Shown here: in pieces, positions 1 through 7,216 of the stretch
Layout of the letters: every line of letters starts with the position of its first letter
How positions within the stretch are numbered: position 1 is the first letter of the stretch
Assembly (NCBI GenBank): GCA_002346545.1
Contig: DEAA01000022.1
Span: 1 to 10,913, forward strand
Direction of reading: 5' to 3'
Length of the DNA stretch: 10,913 nt
From: Acidobacteria bacterium UBA2994
GTDB lineage: Bacteria > Acidobacteriota > Vicinamibacteria > Vicinamibacterales > UBA8438
The notes under the pieces: model-generated
Told to the model about the DNA's origin: nothing
Database searches by the model: none
Seen by the model: only the letters and a program-made list of their open reading frames with translations
Translations under genes and position numbers: made by a program

Positions 1-2
1 TC

Positions 3-185
3 CGCGGACGGGTAATGAGCATCTACCTGGTCGCCTTCCGTGGAGGCATGCCGCTGGGCAGCTTGGTCAGCGGCTACTTCATCTCCCAATTCTCCGCCCC
101 GATCGTCATCGCCACCAACGGGCTCCTGCTGTCAATCGTGGCCGCCGGCTTTCTTGGCTTCGATCGAAGAGTCCGGGAGCTGTAA
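3..185 (+). CDS. MFS transporter, C-terminal end (partial)
   Basis: This is the last 60 codons of a membrane transporter whose start lies before the window; it ends at TAA 183-185. The visible peptide begins RGRVMSIYLVAFRGGMPLGS and continues with SGYFISQF and a hydrophobic helix (PIVIATNGLLLSIVAAGFLG) before a short basic tail ending RRVREL. The RGRVMS..., RGGMPLG pattern is characteristic of the EntS/DUF894-type branch of the major facilitator superfamily, inner-membrane drug or siderophore exporters. The substrate cannot be told from this fragment. A 60-bp spacer separates it from the next gene. Family assignment is fairly sure; the specific function is unknown. Confidence 0.8.
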   Translation, partial: RGRVMSIYLVAFRGGMPLGSLVSGYFISQFSAPIVIATNGLLLSIVAAGFLGFDRRVREL

Positions 186-200
186 GGGAACCGGCGTAGA

Positions 201-231
201 GTTTTGCGGAGAACTCCGTGCAAAACTCCGT
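201..231 (+). repeat. Hairpin and 8-bp direct repeat upstream of the OmpA-domain gene
   Basis: GTTTTGC (201-207) is complementary to GCAAAAC (220-226). Inside it GGA (208-210) can pair with TCC (215-217), leaving a GAAC loop and a 2-nt bulge at 218-219. The same stretch carries a perfect direct repeat AACTCCGT at 212-219 and 224-231, a 12-bp period. No U-tract follows on either strand, so it does not look like an intrinsic terminator. An operator or RNA element for the downstream gene is possible but unproven. Confidence 0.4.
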
Positions 232-236
232 AAAAT
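231..236 (+). promoter_or_regulatory. Candidate -10 element (TAAAAT) for the OmpA-domain gene
   Basis: TAAAAT lies in a conspicuously A-rich patch of otherwise GC-rich DNA. It is separated from ATG 246 by only nine bases, so transcription would start 0-4 nt before the start codon (a leaderless or near-leaderless mRNA). This fits the lack of a proper Shine-Dalgarno; only GGG abuts the ATG. No convincing -35 lies at 16-18 bp; TTGCGG at 204-209 is 21 bp away. Confidence 0.35.
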
Positions 237-245
237 AAAAACGGG

Positions 246-1091
246 ATGAGCACAGGAACCAAAGCGGCGCTCGTGGTACTGGCGCTCCTTGTCGCAGGTG
301 GCGGCGGCTACGTTGTCAACCAGACCCTCCACCACATCGACCAGCTCAACTCGCAGATCAGCTCGCTCGAAAAGTCGTTGACGAAAACGACCGAAGCTGC
401 CGACGCGGCTACCCAGCGTGCCGAGGTGTCCGAACAGTCGGCCCGCGAATCGGAGCGGTCGCGCGTGCTCGCTGAAGACGACGCTGCAGCGGCCCGCCAG
501 GCAGCCGCCAACGCGGGCCAGCGCGCCACACTCGCCGACGACAGGGCCGCGGCCGCTGAGGAGGCCTCGACCGAGGCACGGGCCGCAGCCCAGGCTGCGC
601 AGGAGCGCGCCGACGAGATCCGGCGCGTCGCCGAGACGGAAATGAACCGGCTGACCGAGGCACTTGGCCGAATTGCCGAGACCCGCCGTACCGCATTGGG
701 GCTGGTAATGAGCCTCGACGAAGGCTACCTGAAGTTTGATTTCGACAAGGCGGATCTGCGGCTCGAAAGTCGTGAGCTGCTGTCACGAATCGCCGGCATC
801 CTGTACACCGCCGAGGACTTCACCATTACGGTCAGCGGACATACCGACGCGCGTGGCGCCGAAGAGTACAATCAGGAATTGTCCGAGCGCCGCGCCCAGG
901 CGGTGGCCGACTACCTCATCGAGGCCGGGCTCTCGCCCGAGCTATTCACCGTGCAGGGCCTCGGCCAGACGCAACTGATCGACGACGGCACCACCCCAGA
1001 AGCCCACGCCAAGAACCGCCGCGTCGAGCTGGGCATGGTCAATGCCCGTATCGTCCAGCCGTCGGCGTTCGACCAGCTACAGAATCCCTAG
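246..1091 (+). CDS. OmpA/MotB-domain envelope protein with N-terminal membrane anchor and coiled coil
   Basis: A 281-residue protein that probably ties the inner membrane to peptidoglycan. Residues about 5-24 form one hydrophobic segment (AALVVLALLVAGGGGYVV) with no lipobox cysteine, so an uncleaved anchor is likelier than a lipoprotein signal. Residues about 30-150 are Ala/Glu/Arg-rich with heptad character and few prolines, a long periplasmic coiled coil. Residues about 158-272 form an OmpA C-terminal domain: YLKFDFDKADL, then SGHTDARG (D201), LSERRAQAVADYL and KNRRVEL (R258). The Asp and Arg are the positions that bind diaminopimelate in this family. The start at ATG 246 is supported by the hydrophobic segment directly after it. 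It looks like a single-gene unit after the MFS gene. The domain call is certain; the cellular role is inferred. Confidence 0.88.
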   Translation: MSTGTKAALVVLALLVAGGGGYVVNQTLHHIDQLNSQISSLEKSLTKTTEAADAATQRAEVSEQSARESERSRVLAEDDAAAARQAAANAGQRATLADDRAAAAEEASTEARAAAQAAQERADEIRRVAETEMNRLTEALGRIAETRRTALGLVMSLDEGYLKFDFDKADLRLESRELLSRIAGILYTAEDFTITVSGHTDARGAEEYNQELSERRAQAVADYLIEAGLSPELFTVQGLGQTQLIDDGTTPEAHAKNRRVELGMVNARIVQPSAFDQLQNP

Positions 1092-1103
1092 CTCCGCATC
1101 CGC

Positions 1104-1223
1104 TCACGAACGTCGCCTGCCGTAGCCCAGTTCATCGAGCCGGTCGATCAGATCCTCGATGGTCTGCGCGGTGTAGTCCTCCGGATCGTCCACTGCATGG
1201 GCGTGGAGCTCGACCTTGAGCAT
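1104..1223 (-). pseudogene. 5' remnant of a PHP-domain metal-dependent phosphoesterase
   Basis: Read on the minus strand from ATG 1223 to TGA 1104 this gives 39 residues starting MLKVELHAHAVDDPEDY and continuing with QTIEDLIDRLDELGY. This is the amino-terminal signature of PHP-domain proteins: a first beta strand, the metal-binding H-x-H (here HAH) and the ..DDP.. segment, then the helix ending in LGY. The family then normally runs into an ALA(I/V)T.H strand carrying the next metal ligands. Here that is replaced by GRRRS and a stop, and no continuation is seen in the 12 bp before the ompA stop. The remnant therefore lacks most of the domain and cannot be a working enzyme. Its start overlaps the upstream region of the chromate transporter gene, so the two were divergent neighbours. 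Confidence 0.65.
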
Positions 1224-1274
1224 CCTCCGCTGGCATCAGCCGGGGGAACCGGCCGGTCTCGCGGTCGGCTCCGC

Positions 1275-1280
1275 TACAAT
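1275..1280 (+). promoter_or_regulatory. Candidate -10 element (TACAAT) for the chromate transporter gene
   Basis: TACAAT occurs seven bases before an in-frame GTG at 1288 and overlaps the ATG at 1279. If this is the real -10, transcription starts at about 1287-1288 and the mRNA is leaderless with GTG as start codon. No recognisable -35 is present 16-18 bp upstream, and there is no Shine-Dalgarno before either candidate start. Confidence 0.35.
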
Positions 1281-2424
1281 GCGCCACGTGCCTGCGTCCG
1301 GAGCCGTCCGTGAACTCGCCTCGCTGTTTCTACGGCTCGGAGTGACCGCCTTCGGCGGACCGGCAGCCCACATCGCCATGATGCGAGACGAGGTGGTGGA
1401 GCGGCGCCAATGGCTGACCGACGACGAGTTCCTCGACCTGCTGGCAGCGACGAATCTGATTCCAGGTCCGAACTCGACCGAGATGGCGATTCATCTGGGG
1501 CTGAAGCGAGGCGGACGGTGGGGCCTCGTCGTCGCCGGGTGCTGCTTCATCCTGCCCCCGGCGGTGATGGTGGGACTCCTCGCCTGGGGCTACACTTCGT
1601 ACGGGAATACCCCTCAGGTCGAGTGGCTGATGTATGGCGTTGGCCCCGTCATCATCGCCGTAGTGCTCCACGCATTGTGGAAGCTCGGCGCATCCGCCAT
1701 CAAGGGCCCGCTGACTGCCGCGGTAGCGCTGCTCGCTGCTGGTCTCTCGCTGGCCGGCTGGAACGAACTTGCGTTGCTCGCCGCCGGAGCCGCCGTCATG
1801 GTGATGGCCCACACCTGGCGACCGGGCATCGTCACGACCCTGCTCGCCATCGCCGGGGGATCGGCTACGGTACTGGCCCAGGCCACGGCCACCGTCGCGG
1901 TACCGATCACGCTTGCCAGGCTGACCCTGTTCTTCCTGAAGGTGGGGTCGGTGTTGTTCGGCAGCGGCTACGTCCTGCTAGCGTTCCTTCGGGCTGACCT
2001 TACCGAGAACTGGGGCTGGTTGACAGACCAGCAGCTGATCGACGCCATCACTATTGGTCAGGTGACTCCGGGTCCGGTCTTCACCACCGCCACCTTCATC
2101 GGCTATCTGCTCGCGGGTACCGCCGGGGCAACATTGGCCACCATCGCCATCTTCGCGCCAGGATTCGTCTTCGTGGCGCTCTCCCAGCCGCTCATTCCCC
2201 GTCTGCGAGCCTCCGCGCTGACCTCGTCCGTGCTCGACGGAGTGGTCGTGACGTCACTCGGTCTCATGGCGGCGGTGACGGTCCACCTCGGCCGTGCGGT
2301 GCTGATCGATCCGATCACCATCGGCCTGGCGGTAATTGCCGCGGGGCTGCTGCTTACGGCCCAGCTGAATACGACCTGGCTCGTGCTGGGAGGCGCCATC
2401 GCCGGCTGGCTGCTCGGAAGCTGA
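1279..2424 (+). CDS. chrA: Chromate transporter, long (two-domain) ChrA type
   Basis: An inner-membrane protein of the CHR family, whose characterised members extrude chromate by proton-coupled transport. It holds two homologous halves. The first has the family motif GVTAFGGPAAHIAMM followed by RRQWLTDDEFLDLL and NLIPGPNSTEMA. The second has FLKVGSVLFGSGYVLLAFLR, WGWLTDQQLIDAI and QVTPGPVFTTATFIGY. The rest is hydrophobic helices. From ATG 1279 the protein is 381 residues, normal for the long form. The same frame stays open to a TTG at 1216, but that lies inside the PHP remnant and adds residues unlike the family. GTG 1288 is an equally plausible start given TACAAT just upstream. No chrB-type regulator is nearby, so chromate resistance is not proven; the family is certain and the substrate presumed. 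Confidence 0.9.
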   Translation: MRHVPASGAVRELASLFLRLGVTAFGGPAAHIAMMRDEVVERRQWLTDDEFLDLLAATNLIPGPNSTEMAIHLGLKRGGRWGLVVAGCCFILPPAVMVGLLAWGYTSYGNTPQVEWLMYGVGPVIIAVVLHALWKLGASAIKGPLTAAVALLAAGLSLAGWNELALLAAGAAVMVMAHTWRPGIVTTLLAIAGGSATVLAQATATVAVPITLARLTLFFLKVGSVLFGSGYVLLAFLRADLTENWGWLTDQQLIDAITIGQVTPGPVFTTATFIGYLLAGTAGATLATIAIFAPGFVFVALSQPLIPRLRASALTSSVLDGVVVTSLGLMAAVTVHLGRAVLIDPITIGLAVIAAGLLLTAQLNTTWLVLGGAIAGWLLGS

Positions 2425-2434
2425 GGGGAACGAG

Positions 2435-2793
2435 TCAGGACTTCGGCGAGCGTCCGCGCCAAATCAAGCGCAGGAGCCTGGGCGTCGTAAACCAGCGGAG
2501 CGTCCCCAGCCGGGCCAGACGGAGCGGACCCAGGTCGATCCGGCAGATCGCTCCTTTTTAGACCTAAGCTGCACAGTGCTGCGGGTCAGTGCGGCAGCCA
2601 ACGTCGAGAGGCTGGGCTCGTGTCCGACTAGCCCACCGATGCGACGGCTGAATAGGCGCCAAGGGCGGTCCTAACCCCTTAGGGCGTGCCGGCCGGTTCC
2701 AGGGCGTCGACCCTTACCTACTGGGGGATGCGGGGTGACGGCGGCCGACAGCAGCTCGGCCGCGATGCCATGTCGAACGAGGTAGAGCTGCAA
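2435..2793 (-). pseudogene. sixA-like phosphohistidine phosphatase, decayed
   Basis: Pieces of one histidine-phosphatase gene lie in order on the minus strand but in different frames. From TTG 2793: LQLYLVRHGIAAEL, the SixA-type start with the catalytic RHG. The same frame continues to a degenerate RRPGTGRHALRG and stops near 2671. At 2637-2551 another frame reads GGLVGHEPSLSTLAAALTRS then TVQLRSKK, the C-terminal catalytic-His region (VGHEP). At the A-run (T-run 2555-2559 on plus) the frame must shift by one base to continue as GAICRIDLG, then GTLRWFTTPRLLRLI, ending at TGA 2435. Intact SixA proteins run LKKG..CRIDL..G.L.W...P, so the shift is clearly a lesion. The middle, with the conserved SS...RA.QTA region, is missing. 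Several independent lesions rule out a functional product. Confidence 0.72.
2521..2559 (+). terminator. Terminator-like hairpin followed by T5
   Basis: GGAGCG (2521-2526) pairs with CGCTCC (2549-2554), immediately followed by TTTTT (2555-2559). An alternative inner hairpin is CGATC-CGGCA-GATCG (2536-2550). It lies about 100 bp after the chromate transporter stop in the right orientation to end that transcript. The T-run is also the complement of the AAAAA lysine codons of the sixA remnant, so it may be an accident of former coding sequence. The loop is long for a classical terminator. Confidence 0.35.
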
Positions 2794-2916
2794 GTTCAGT
2801 ACGTGCGGCCGGACACCAACCGACGAAACGCGCCGACCGACGGGTCGCCGGACAGGCCCATCTTGAGAGGAGCAGGCAAACTGCCGGTCGCTGGGCGGCG
2901 CACCCATAAGCGTTCG

Positions 2917-3028
2917 GCCGTATAAAACGGCGGGTCGCAACACGCGCCTGATGCAGCGGCTCCACCTCGCCTGCAAGCACCGGCTCGACGTGGCGCTGAA
3001 ACGAGCACGCATAGCGGCGAAACGGCCG
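2917..3028 (-). pseudogene. CHAD-domain protein remnant (polyphosphate-binding family)
   Basis: On the minus strand, in a frame opened by a TAA at 3031, the peptide contains FQRHVEPVLAGEVEP followed by LHQARVATRR. This closely matches the first conserved helices of CHAD domains (..dpe.vHqaRVatRRlR..), small helical, histidine/arginine-rich domains that bind inorganic polyphosphate. In a second frame ATG 3012 reads MRARF and then would need a shift to join QRHVEP, which suggests another lesion. After ATRR the sequence no longer resembles the domain in any frame, and only about 120 bp separate it from the sixA remnant, so most of a roughly 250-300-residue protein is gone. Boundaries are approximate. 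CHAD followed by SixA is a common gene pair next to ppk or ppx genes. Confidence 0.6.
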
Positions 3029-3138
3029 TTATAAGGGGTGAATCCGGGGCATGGTAGGATGGCCTGGGTTCGTCGAGAAGCGCGTTCGACCGAATCGAGA
3101 AGTGTAGCGAATGCGGTAAATGGACGTCACCCATACGT

Positions 3139-3144
3139 CATAGT
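3139..3144 (+). promoter_or_regulatory. Candidate -10 element (CATAGT) for ppx/gppA
   Basis: CATAGT ends eight bases before ATG 3153, which has no Shine-Dalgarno (TTGTGGCAC precedes it). Transcription from here would begin within 0-3 nt of the start codon. A second candidate, the extended-type TGGTAGGAT at 3052-3060, would give a leader of about 85-90 nt. Neither has a good -35. Confidence 0.25.
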
Positions 3145-3152
3145 TGTGGCAC

Positions 3153-4796
3153 ATGCGCATAGCGGCCATCGACATCGGGACGAACTCGGTGCACATGATC
3201 GTGGTGCGGGTCCGGGTCGACCTGTCTATCGAGATCGTCGACCGGGAGAAGGAAATGATCCGGCTCGGTGCAGGCGGACTGGACGGACGCGCCCTGACCG
3301 AGACCGCCATGCACAACGGATTGCAGGCGCTCTCGCGGTTCCGCCGACTGGCCGACTCCCATCGCGTCGACGAGGTGATCGCAGCCGCCACTAGCGCCGT
3401 CCGTGAAGCCGAGAACGGACGCCTGTTTCTCGACCGCATCAGGGACACCACCGGCATCCGCCCCAAGGTGATATCCGGCACCGAAGAGGCTCATCTCATT
3501 CATCGGGCGGCGGTCTACGGCGTGGGCGTCGGCACCGACTCGGCCGTCGTCATCGACATCGGCGGCGGCAGCGTGGAGCTCACGGTTGGGTCGGACCAGG
3601 GCGCCGCACTGGCCCGCAGCCTCAAGATCGGGGTCATCCGGCTCGCCGAGCGCTTCGGCAGCGGCGACCCCCTGCCGCGGCGAGAGGAGCGGGCCATGGC
3701 CCGCTATGTGGCCGCAGCGATCGCCGAGCCAATCACCCAGATCAAGAGCCAGGGGTTCGATCGTGTCATCGGCACCTCCGGCACCATCCTCAGCCTCGGC
3801 GGTCTGGCCAGCGGAGACGGCCGTGGCGCGCCAGAGGATCTGCGCAACCTCAAGGTCCAGGCGAAGCAGTTCCGTCGCGTGCGCAAGGAACTGGTGGCGC
3901 TCACCCTGGCCGAACGACTACGCGTGCCCGGCCTCGATCCACGTCGTGCCGATCTCATCGTGGCGGGCGCCGTACTCTTCGACACCATCCTGAAGGAACT
4001 CGGGACGGAAGAGGTCACCCTGTGCGACCTGTCACTGCGCGAAGGACTCGCACTCGACTATATCGACCGGAACCAGACTAAGGTCGCTCGGGTCGAAAAG
4101 TATCCTGACGTCCGACGTCGGAGCGTCATCGAACTGGCAGAACGGTGCAACTATTCGCCGGCCCACGCAGGTCAGGTGGCCCGCCTGTCGCTCTCACTGT
4201 TCGACCAGACCCAGGCCACCCACGGGCTCGGCGAGCGCGAGCGCGAGTGGCTGGCATACGCCGCCTTGCTCCACGACGTCGGCGTTCACATCAGCTTCAC
4301 TCGCCACCACAAGCACTCCTACTACCTGATCAAGAACGGTGACCTGCGGGGCTTCGAACCGGACGAGGTCGAGGTGATCGCGCTGACAGCGCGTTATCAC
4401 CGCCGCGGCACACCCAAGAAGGCTCATCCCGGCTACGGCGAACTGCCGGGTGAGCTCAAACGAACAGTGCGCACCCTGGGTGCGCTACTCCGGCTGGCCG
4501 AGGGCCTCGATCGCAGTCACGAGCAGAGCATCGGAGATCTAGTGCTCTCTGAAGTGGGTGACTCCTGGTTCGTGCGGATCGGCGCCCAAGGCGACACCGA
4601 GCTCGAACTGTGGTCAGCCCAGCGTCTGGTGCGCCCGCTGGAAGAGGTCCTGGAGCATCCGATCCGGTTCGAACTGCTCGGTGACGCGGCCGGCGAGGCC
4701 CGACGCGACGCGAGATCCCGCCCCCGACGACAGATTACCGGCCGAGACCAGGAAACCTTCACTCCGTCACTGGCCAGATCCGAGGCGAACGGGTAA
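3153..4796 (+). CDS. ppx: Ppx/GppA phosphatase (exopolyphosphatase / pppGpp phosphohydrolase) with C-terminal HD domain
   Basis: A 547-residue cytoplasmic enzyme of the ASKHA phosphatase superfamily that removes terminal phosphate from polyphosphate and/or converts pppGpp to ppGpp. ATG 3153 starts MRIAAIDIGTNSVHMIVVRV, the first phosphate-binding loop; an in-frame TTG at 3144 is less likely. Further motifs are SAVREAENG, SGTEEAHLI (E111, matching the catalytic Glu region), DIGGGSVEL (D135 to about 143) and GTSGTILSLGGLA. The C-terminal third is HD-like: LLHDVGVH (H374-D375), RHHKHSYYLI and ALTARYHRRGTPKKAHPGY. It ends in an Arg-rich tail. The next gene begins three bases after its stop. Eroded CHAD and SixA genes upstream favour a polyphosphate role, but sequence alone cannot separate Ppx from GppA activity. 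Family certain, substrate open. Confidence 0.93.
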   Translation: MRIAAIDIGTNSVHMIVVRVRVDLSIEIVDREKEMIRLGAGGLDGRALTETAMHNGLQALSRFRRLADSHRVDEVIAAATSAVREAENGRLFLDRIRDTTGIRPKVISGTEEAHLIHRAAVYGVGVGTDSAVVIDIGGGSVELTVGSDQGAALARSLKIGVIRLAERFGSGDPLPRREERAMARYVAAAIAEPITQIKSQGFDRVIGTSGTILSLGGLASGDGRGAPEDLRNLKVQAKQFRRVRKELVALTLAERLRVPGLDPRRADLIVAGAVLFDTILKELGTEEVTLCDLSLREGLALDYIDRNQTKVARVEKYPDVRRRSVIELAERCNYSPAHAGQVARLSLSLFDQTQATHGLGEREREWLAYAALLHDVGVHISFTRHHKHSYYLIKNGDLRGFEPDEVEVIALTARYHRRGTPKKAHPGYGELPGELKRTVRTLGALLRLAEGLDRSHEQSIGDLVLSEVGDSWFVRIGAQGDTELELWSAQRLVRPLEEVLEHPIRFELLGDAAGEARRDARSRPRRQITGRDQETFTPSLARSEANG

Positions 4797-4799
4797 ACA

Positions 4800-5687
4800 G
4801 TGGCGCGGCTACCTTGTCTCGTTCGTGGTCTCGTGGTGGTCCTCGTTGCCCTGTCGGCCCAGTCAGTGGTGGGGCAAGAGGGTGGTCTCGTCGCGCCGGG
4901 CGCCAAGGTCGAGCGTGTCGCCACCGGCTTCGGTTTCCTCGAAGGGCCGGCGGCCGACGCCGACGGCAACCTGTACTTCAGCGATGTGGCTCGGGAGCGG
5001 ATCCATCGCTGGTCGCCCGAGACCGGCGTGACGCTCTTCCGCGAGCAGACCGGGCGAGCCAACGGCCTACGGGTCGACCTGGACGGCACCCTGCTAATCT
5101 GCGAAATGTCCACCCGCCAGGTCACCGCCATCGACCGCGAAGGCGAGCTGATGGTGCTGGTGGATCACTATGAGGATCGGCGCTTGAACAGCCCGAACGA
5201 TCTGTGGGTCGACCCCCGGGGCGGCATCTACTTCAGCGACCCGCGTTACGGGTCGACGGCCGACGTCGAACTCGAGGGCCAGCACGTCTACTATCTATCG
5301 CCGGATCGGTCCACGCTGACTCAGGTTACCGACGACCTCGTACAACCGAACGGTCTCATCGGCACACCCGATGGCTCGCGACTCTATGTCGCCGACCATG
5401 GTGCGGGCCGCGTGTGGGCATATCGAATCGACGCCGATGGCGCGCTGACCGACAAGCGGGTCTTCGTGTCCCAGGGGAGTGACGGCCTAACGATGGACGA
5501 CCGGGGCAATGTCTATCTAACGGGCCAAGACGTGACGATCTTCAACCCCGCGGGCGAGGCGATCGCCTCCATCGGCGTACCGGAACCGCCCGCCAACGTG
5601 ACATTTGGCGGCAGCGACGGCACCACCCTGTTCATCGCCGCGAGAACCTCCCTCTATCGCGTGTCGATGCTGGTCACCGGCCAGTAG
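4800..5687 (+). CDS. Secreted SMP-30/gluconolactonase-like beta-propeller protein
   Basis: A 295-residue predicted exported protein. GTG 4800, three bases after the ppx stop, opens a signal peptide: MARLPC then a hydrophobic stretch LVVVLVALSAQSVVG, with likely cleavage near residue 25. The mature part is a six-bladed SMP-30/LRE-type propeller. It shows FLEGPAAD with E48, LNSPNDLWVDPRGGIYFSDP with N133, QPNGL with N184 and SDGLTMDDRGNVYLT with D228; these Glu/Asn/Asp positions match the divalent-metal ligands of lactonases in this family. Repeated blade motifs (D.DGNLYF, D..G.IYFSD, DG.RLYVAD, D.RGNVYLT) support the fold. Substrate is unknown; sugar-acid lactones are the family's usual type. 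It is probably cotranscribed with ppx, without an obvious functional tie. Confidence 0.86.
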   Translation: MARLPCLVRGLVVVLVALSAQSVVGQEGGLVAPGAKVERVATGFGFLEGPAADADGNLYFSDVARERIHRWSPETGVTLFREQTGRANGLRVDLDGTLLICEMSTRQVTAIDREGELMVLVDHYEDRRLNSPNDLWVDPRGGIYFSDPRYGSTADVELEGQHVYYLSPDRSTLTQVTDDLVQPNGLIGTPDGSRLYVADHGAGRVWAYRIDADGALTDKRVFVSQGSDGLTMDDRGNVYLTGQDVTIFNPAGEAIASIGVPEPPANVTFGGSDGTTLFIAARTSLYRVSMLVTGQ

Positions 5688-5702
5688 GGAGGATCGGTCG
5701 GG

Positions 5703-5708
5703 TACAAT
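5703..5708 (+). promoter_or_regulatory. Candidate -10 element (TACAAT) for yacG-gltA
   Basis: TACAAT lies in the 67-bp gap between the SMP-30-like gene and yacG. It predicts transcription from about 5715, leaving a leader of about 40 nt before ATG 5755, or none if the in-frame TTG at 5716 is used. No clear -35 is visible at 16-18 bp. It is the same hexamer as before the chromate transporter gene. Confidence 0.4.
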
Positions 5709-5754
5709 TGCAGGGTTGCCCGGACGCTGGGCGAGTCCACAGGCGCCGATCGCG

Positions 5755-5928
5755 ATGGCAGAGACGATTTGCGTGCAGTGCCGGGCTCGACCGGTGACAA
5801 AGGCGTGGCGTCCCTTCTGCAGTGAACGCTGCAAGCTACTCGACCTCCAGAACTGGGTTGATGGGGGCTACCGCGTGGCGGGGGAAGCCACGAGCCAGGG
5901 CAACGACGACGGCGCCCCGCAGGAGTGA
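5755..5928 (+). CDS. yacG: DNA gyrase inhibitor YacG-like zinc protein
   Basis: A 57-residue protein with the YacG four-cysteine zinc site: C6-V-Q-C9 and, after WRPF, C22-SER-C26, followed by KLLDLQNWVDGGYRVAG. The RPFCSERCKLLDL segment is near-diagnostic; the E. coli homologue binds zinc and inhibits GyrB by blocking DNA binding. The C-terminal tail (GEATSQGNDDGAPQE) is short and acidic, as usual. ATG 5755 gives the usual family start; an in-frame TTG at 5716 would add 13 residues (starting LPGRWASP) and is less likely unless the transcript is leaderless. The stop lies one base before the gltA start, so the two are cotranscribed and probably coupled. Identification is firm for the family; gyrase inhibition is inferred by homology. 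Confidence 0.88.
   Translation: MAETICVQCRARPVTKAWRPFCSERCKLLDLQNWVDGGYRVAGEATSQGNDDGAPQE
5921..5925 (+). promoter_or_regulatory. Ribosome binding site of gltA (AGGAG)
   Basis: AGGAG sits four bases before ATG 5930, inside the last codons of yacG. It decides the citrate synthase start against upstream in-frame alternatives and is the only strong Shine-Dalgarno seen in front of a gene in this window, consistent with internal initiation on an operon mRNA. Confidence 0.75.
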
Positions 5929-5929
5929 C

Positions 5930-7216
<1,287 letters not shown>

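Noticed and set aside
2671..3012. A 113-codon minus-strand frame as one real gene
   Set aside because: It joins a piece of CHAD in the wrong frame with the SixA start and ends in degenerate sequence, so it is part of the pseudogene pair and not an intact gene.
2435..3028. Sequencing error as the sole cause of the broken CHAD and sixA genes
   Set aside because: One indel could be an error, but large internal parts of both proteins are missing and several frames are involved.
2425..3152. tRNA, small RNA or riboswitch in the long gap
   Set aside because: I found no T-loop/anticodon arrangement or known riboswitch core; the region is explained better by decayed coding sequence.
4517..5131. 204-codon minus-strand frame across the ppx/SMP-30 junction
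   Set aside because: Ser/Arg/Thr-rich shadow sequence without motifs, opposite two well-supported genes.
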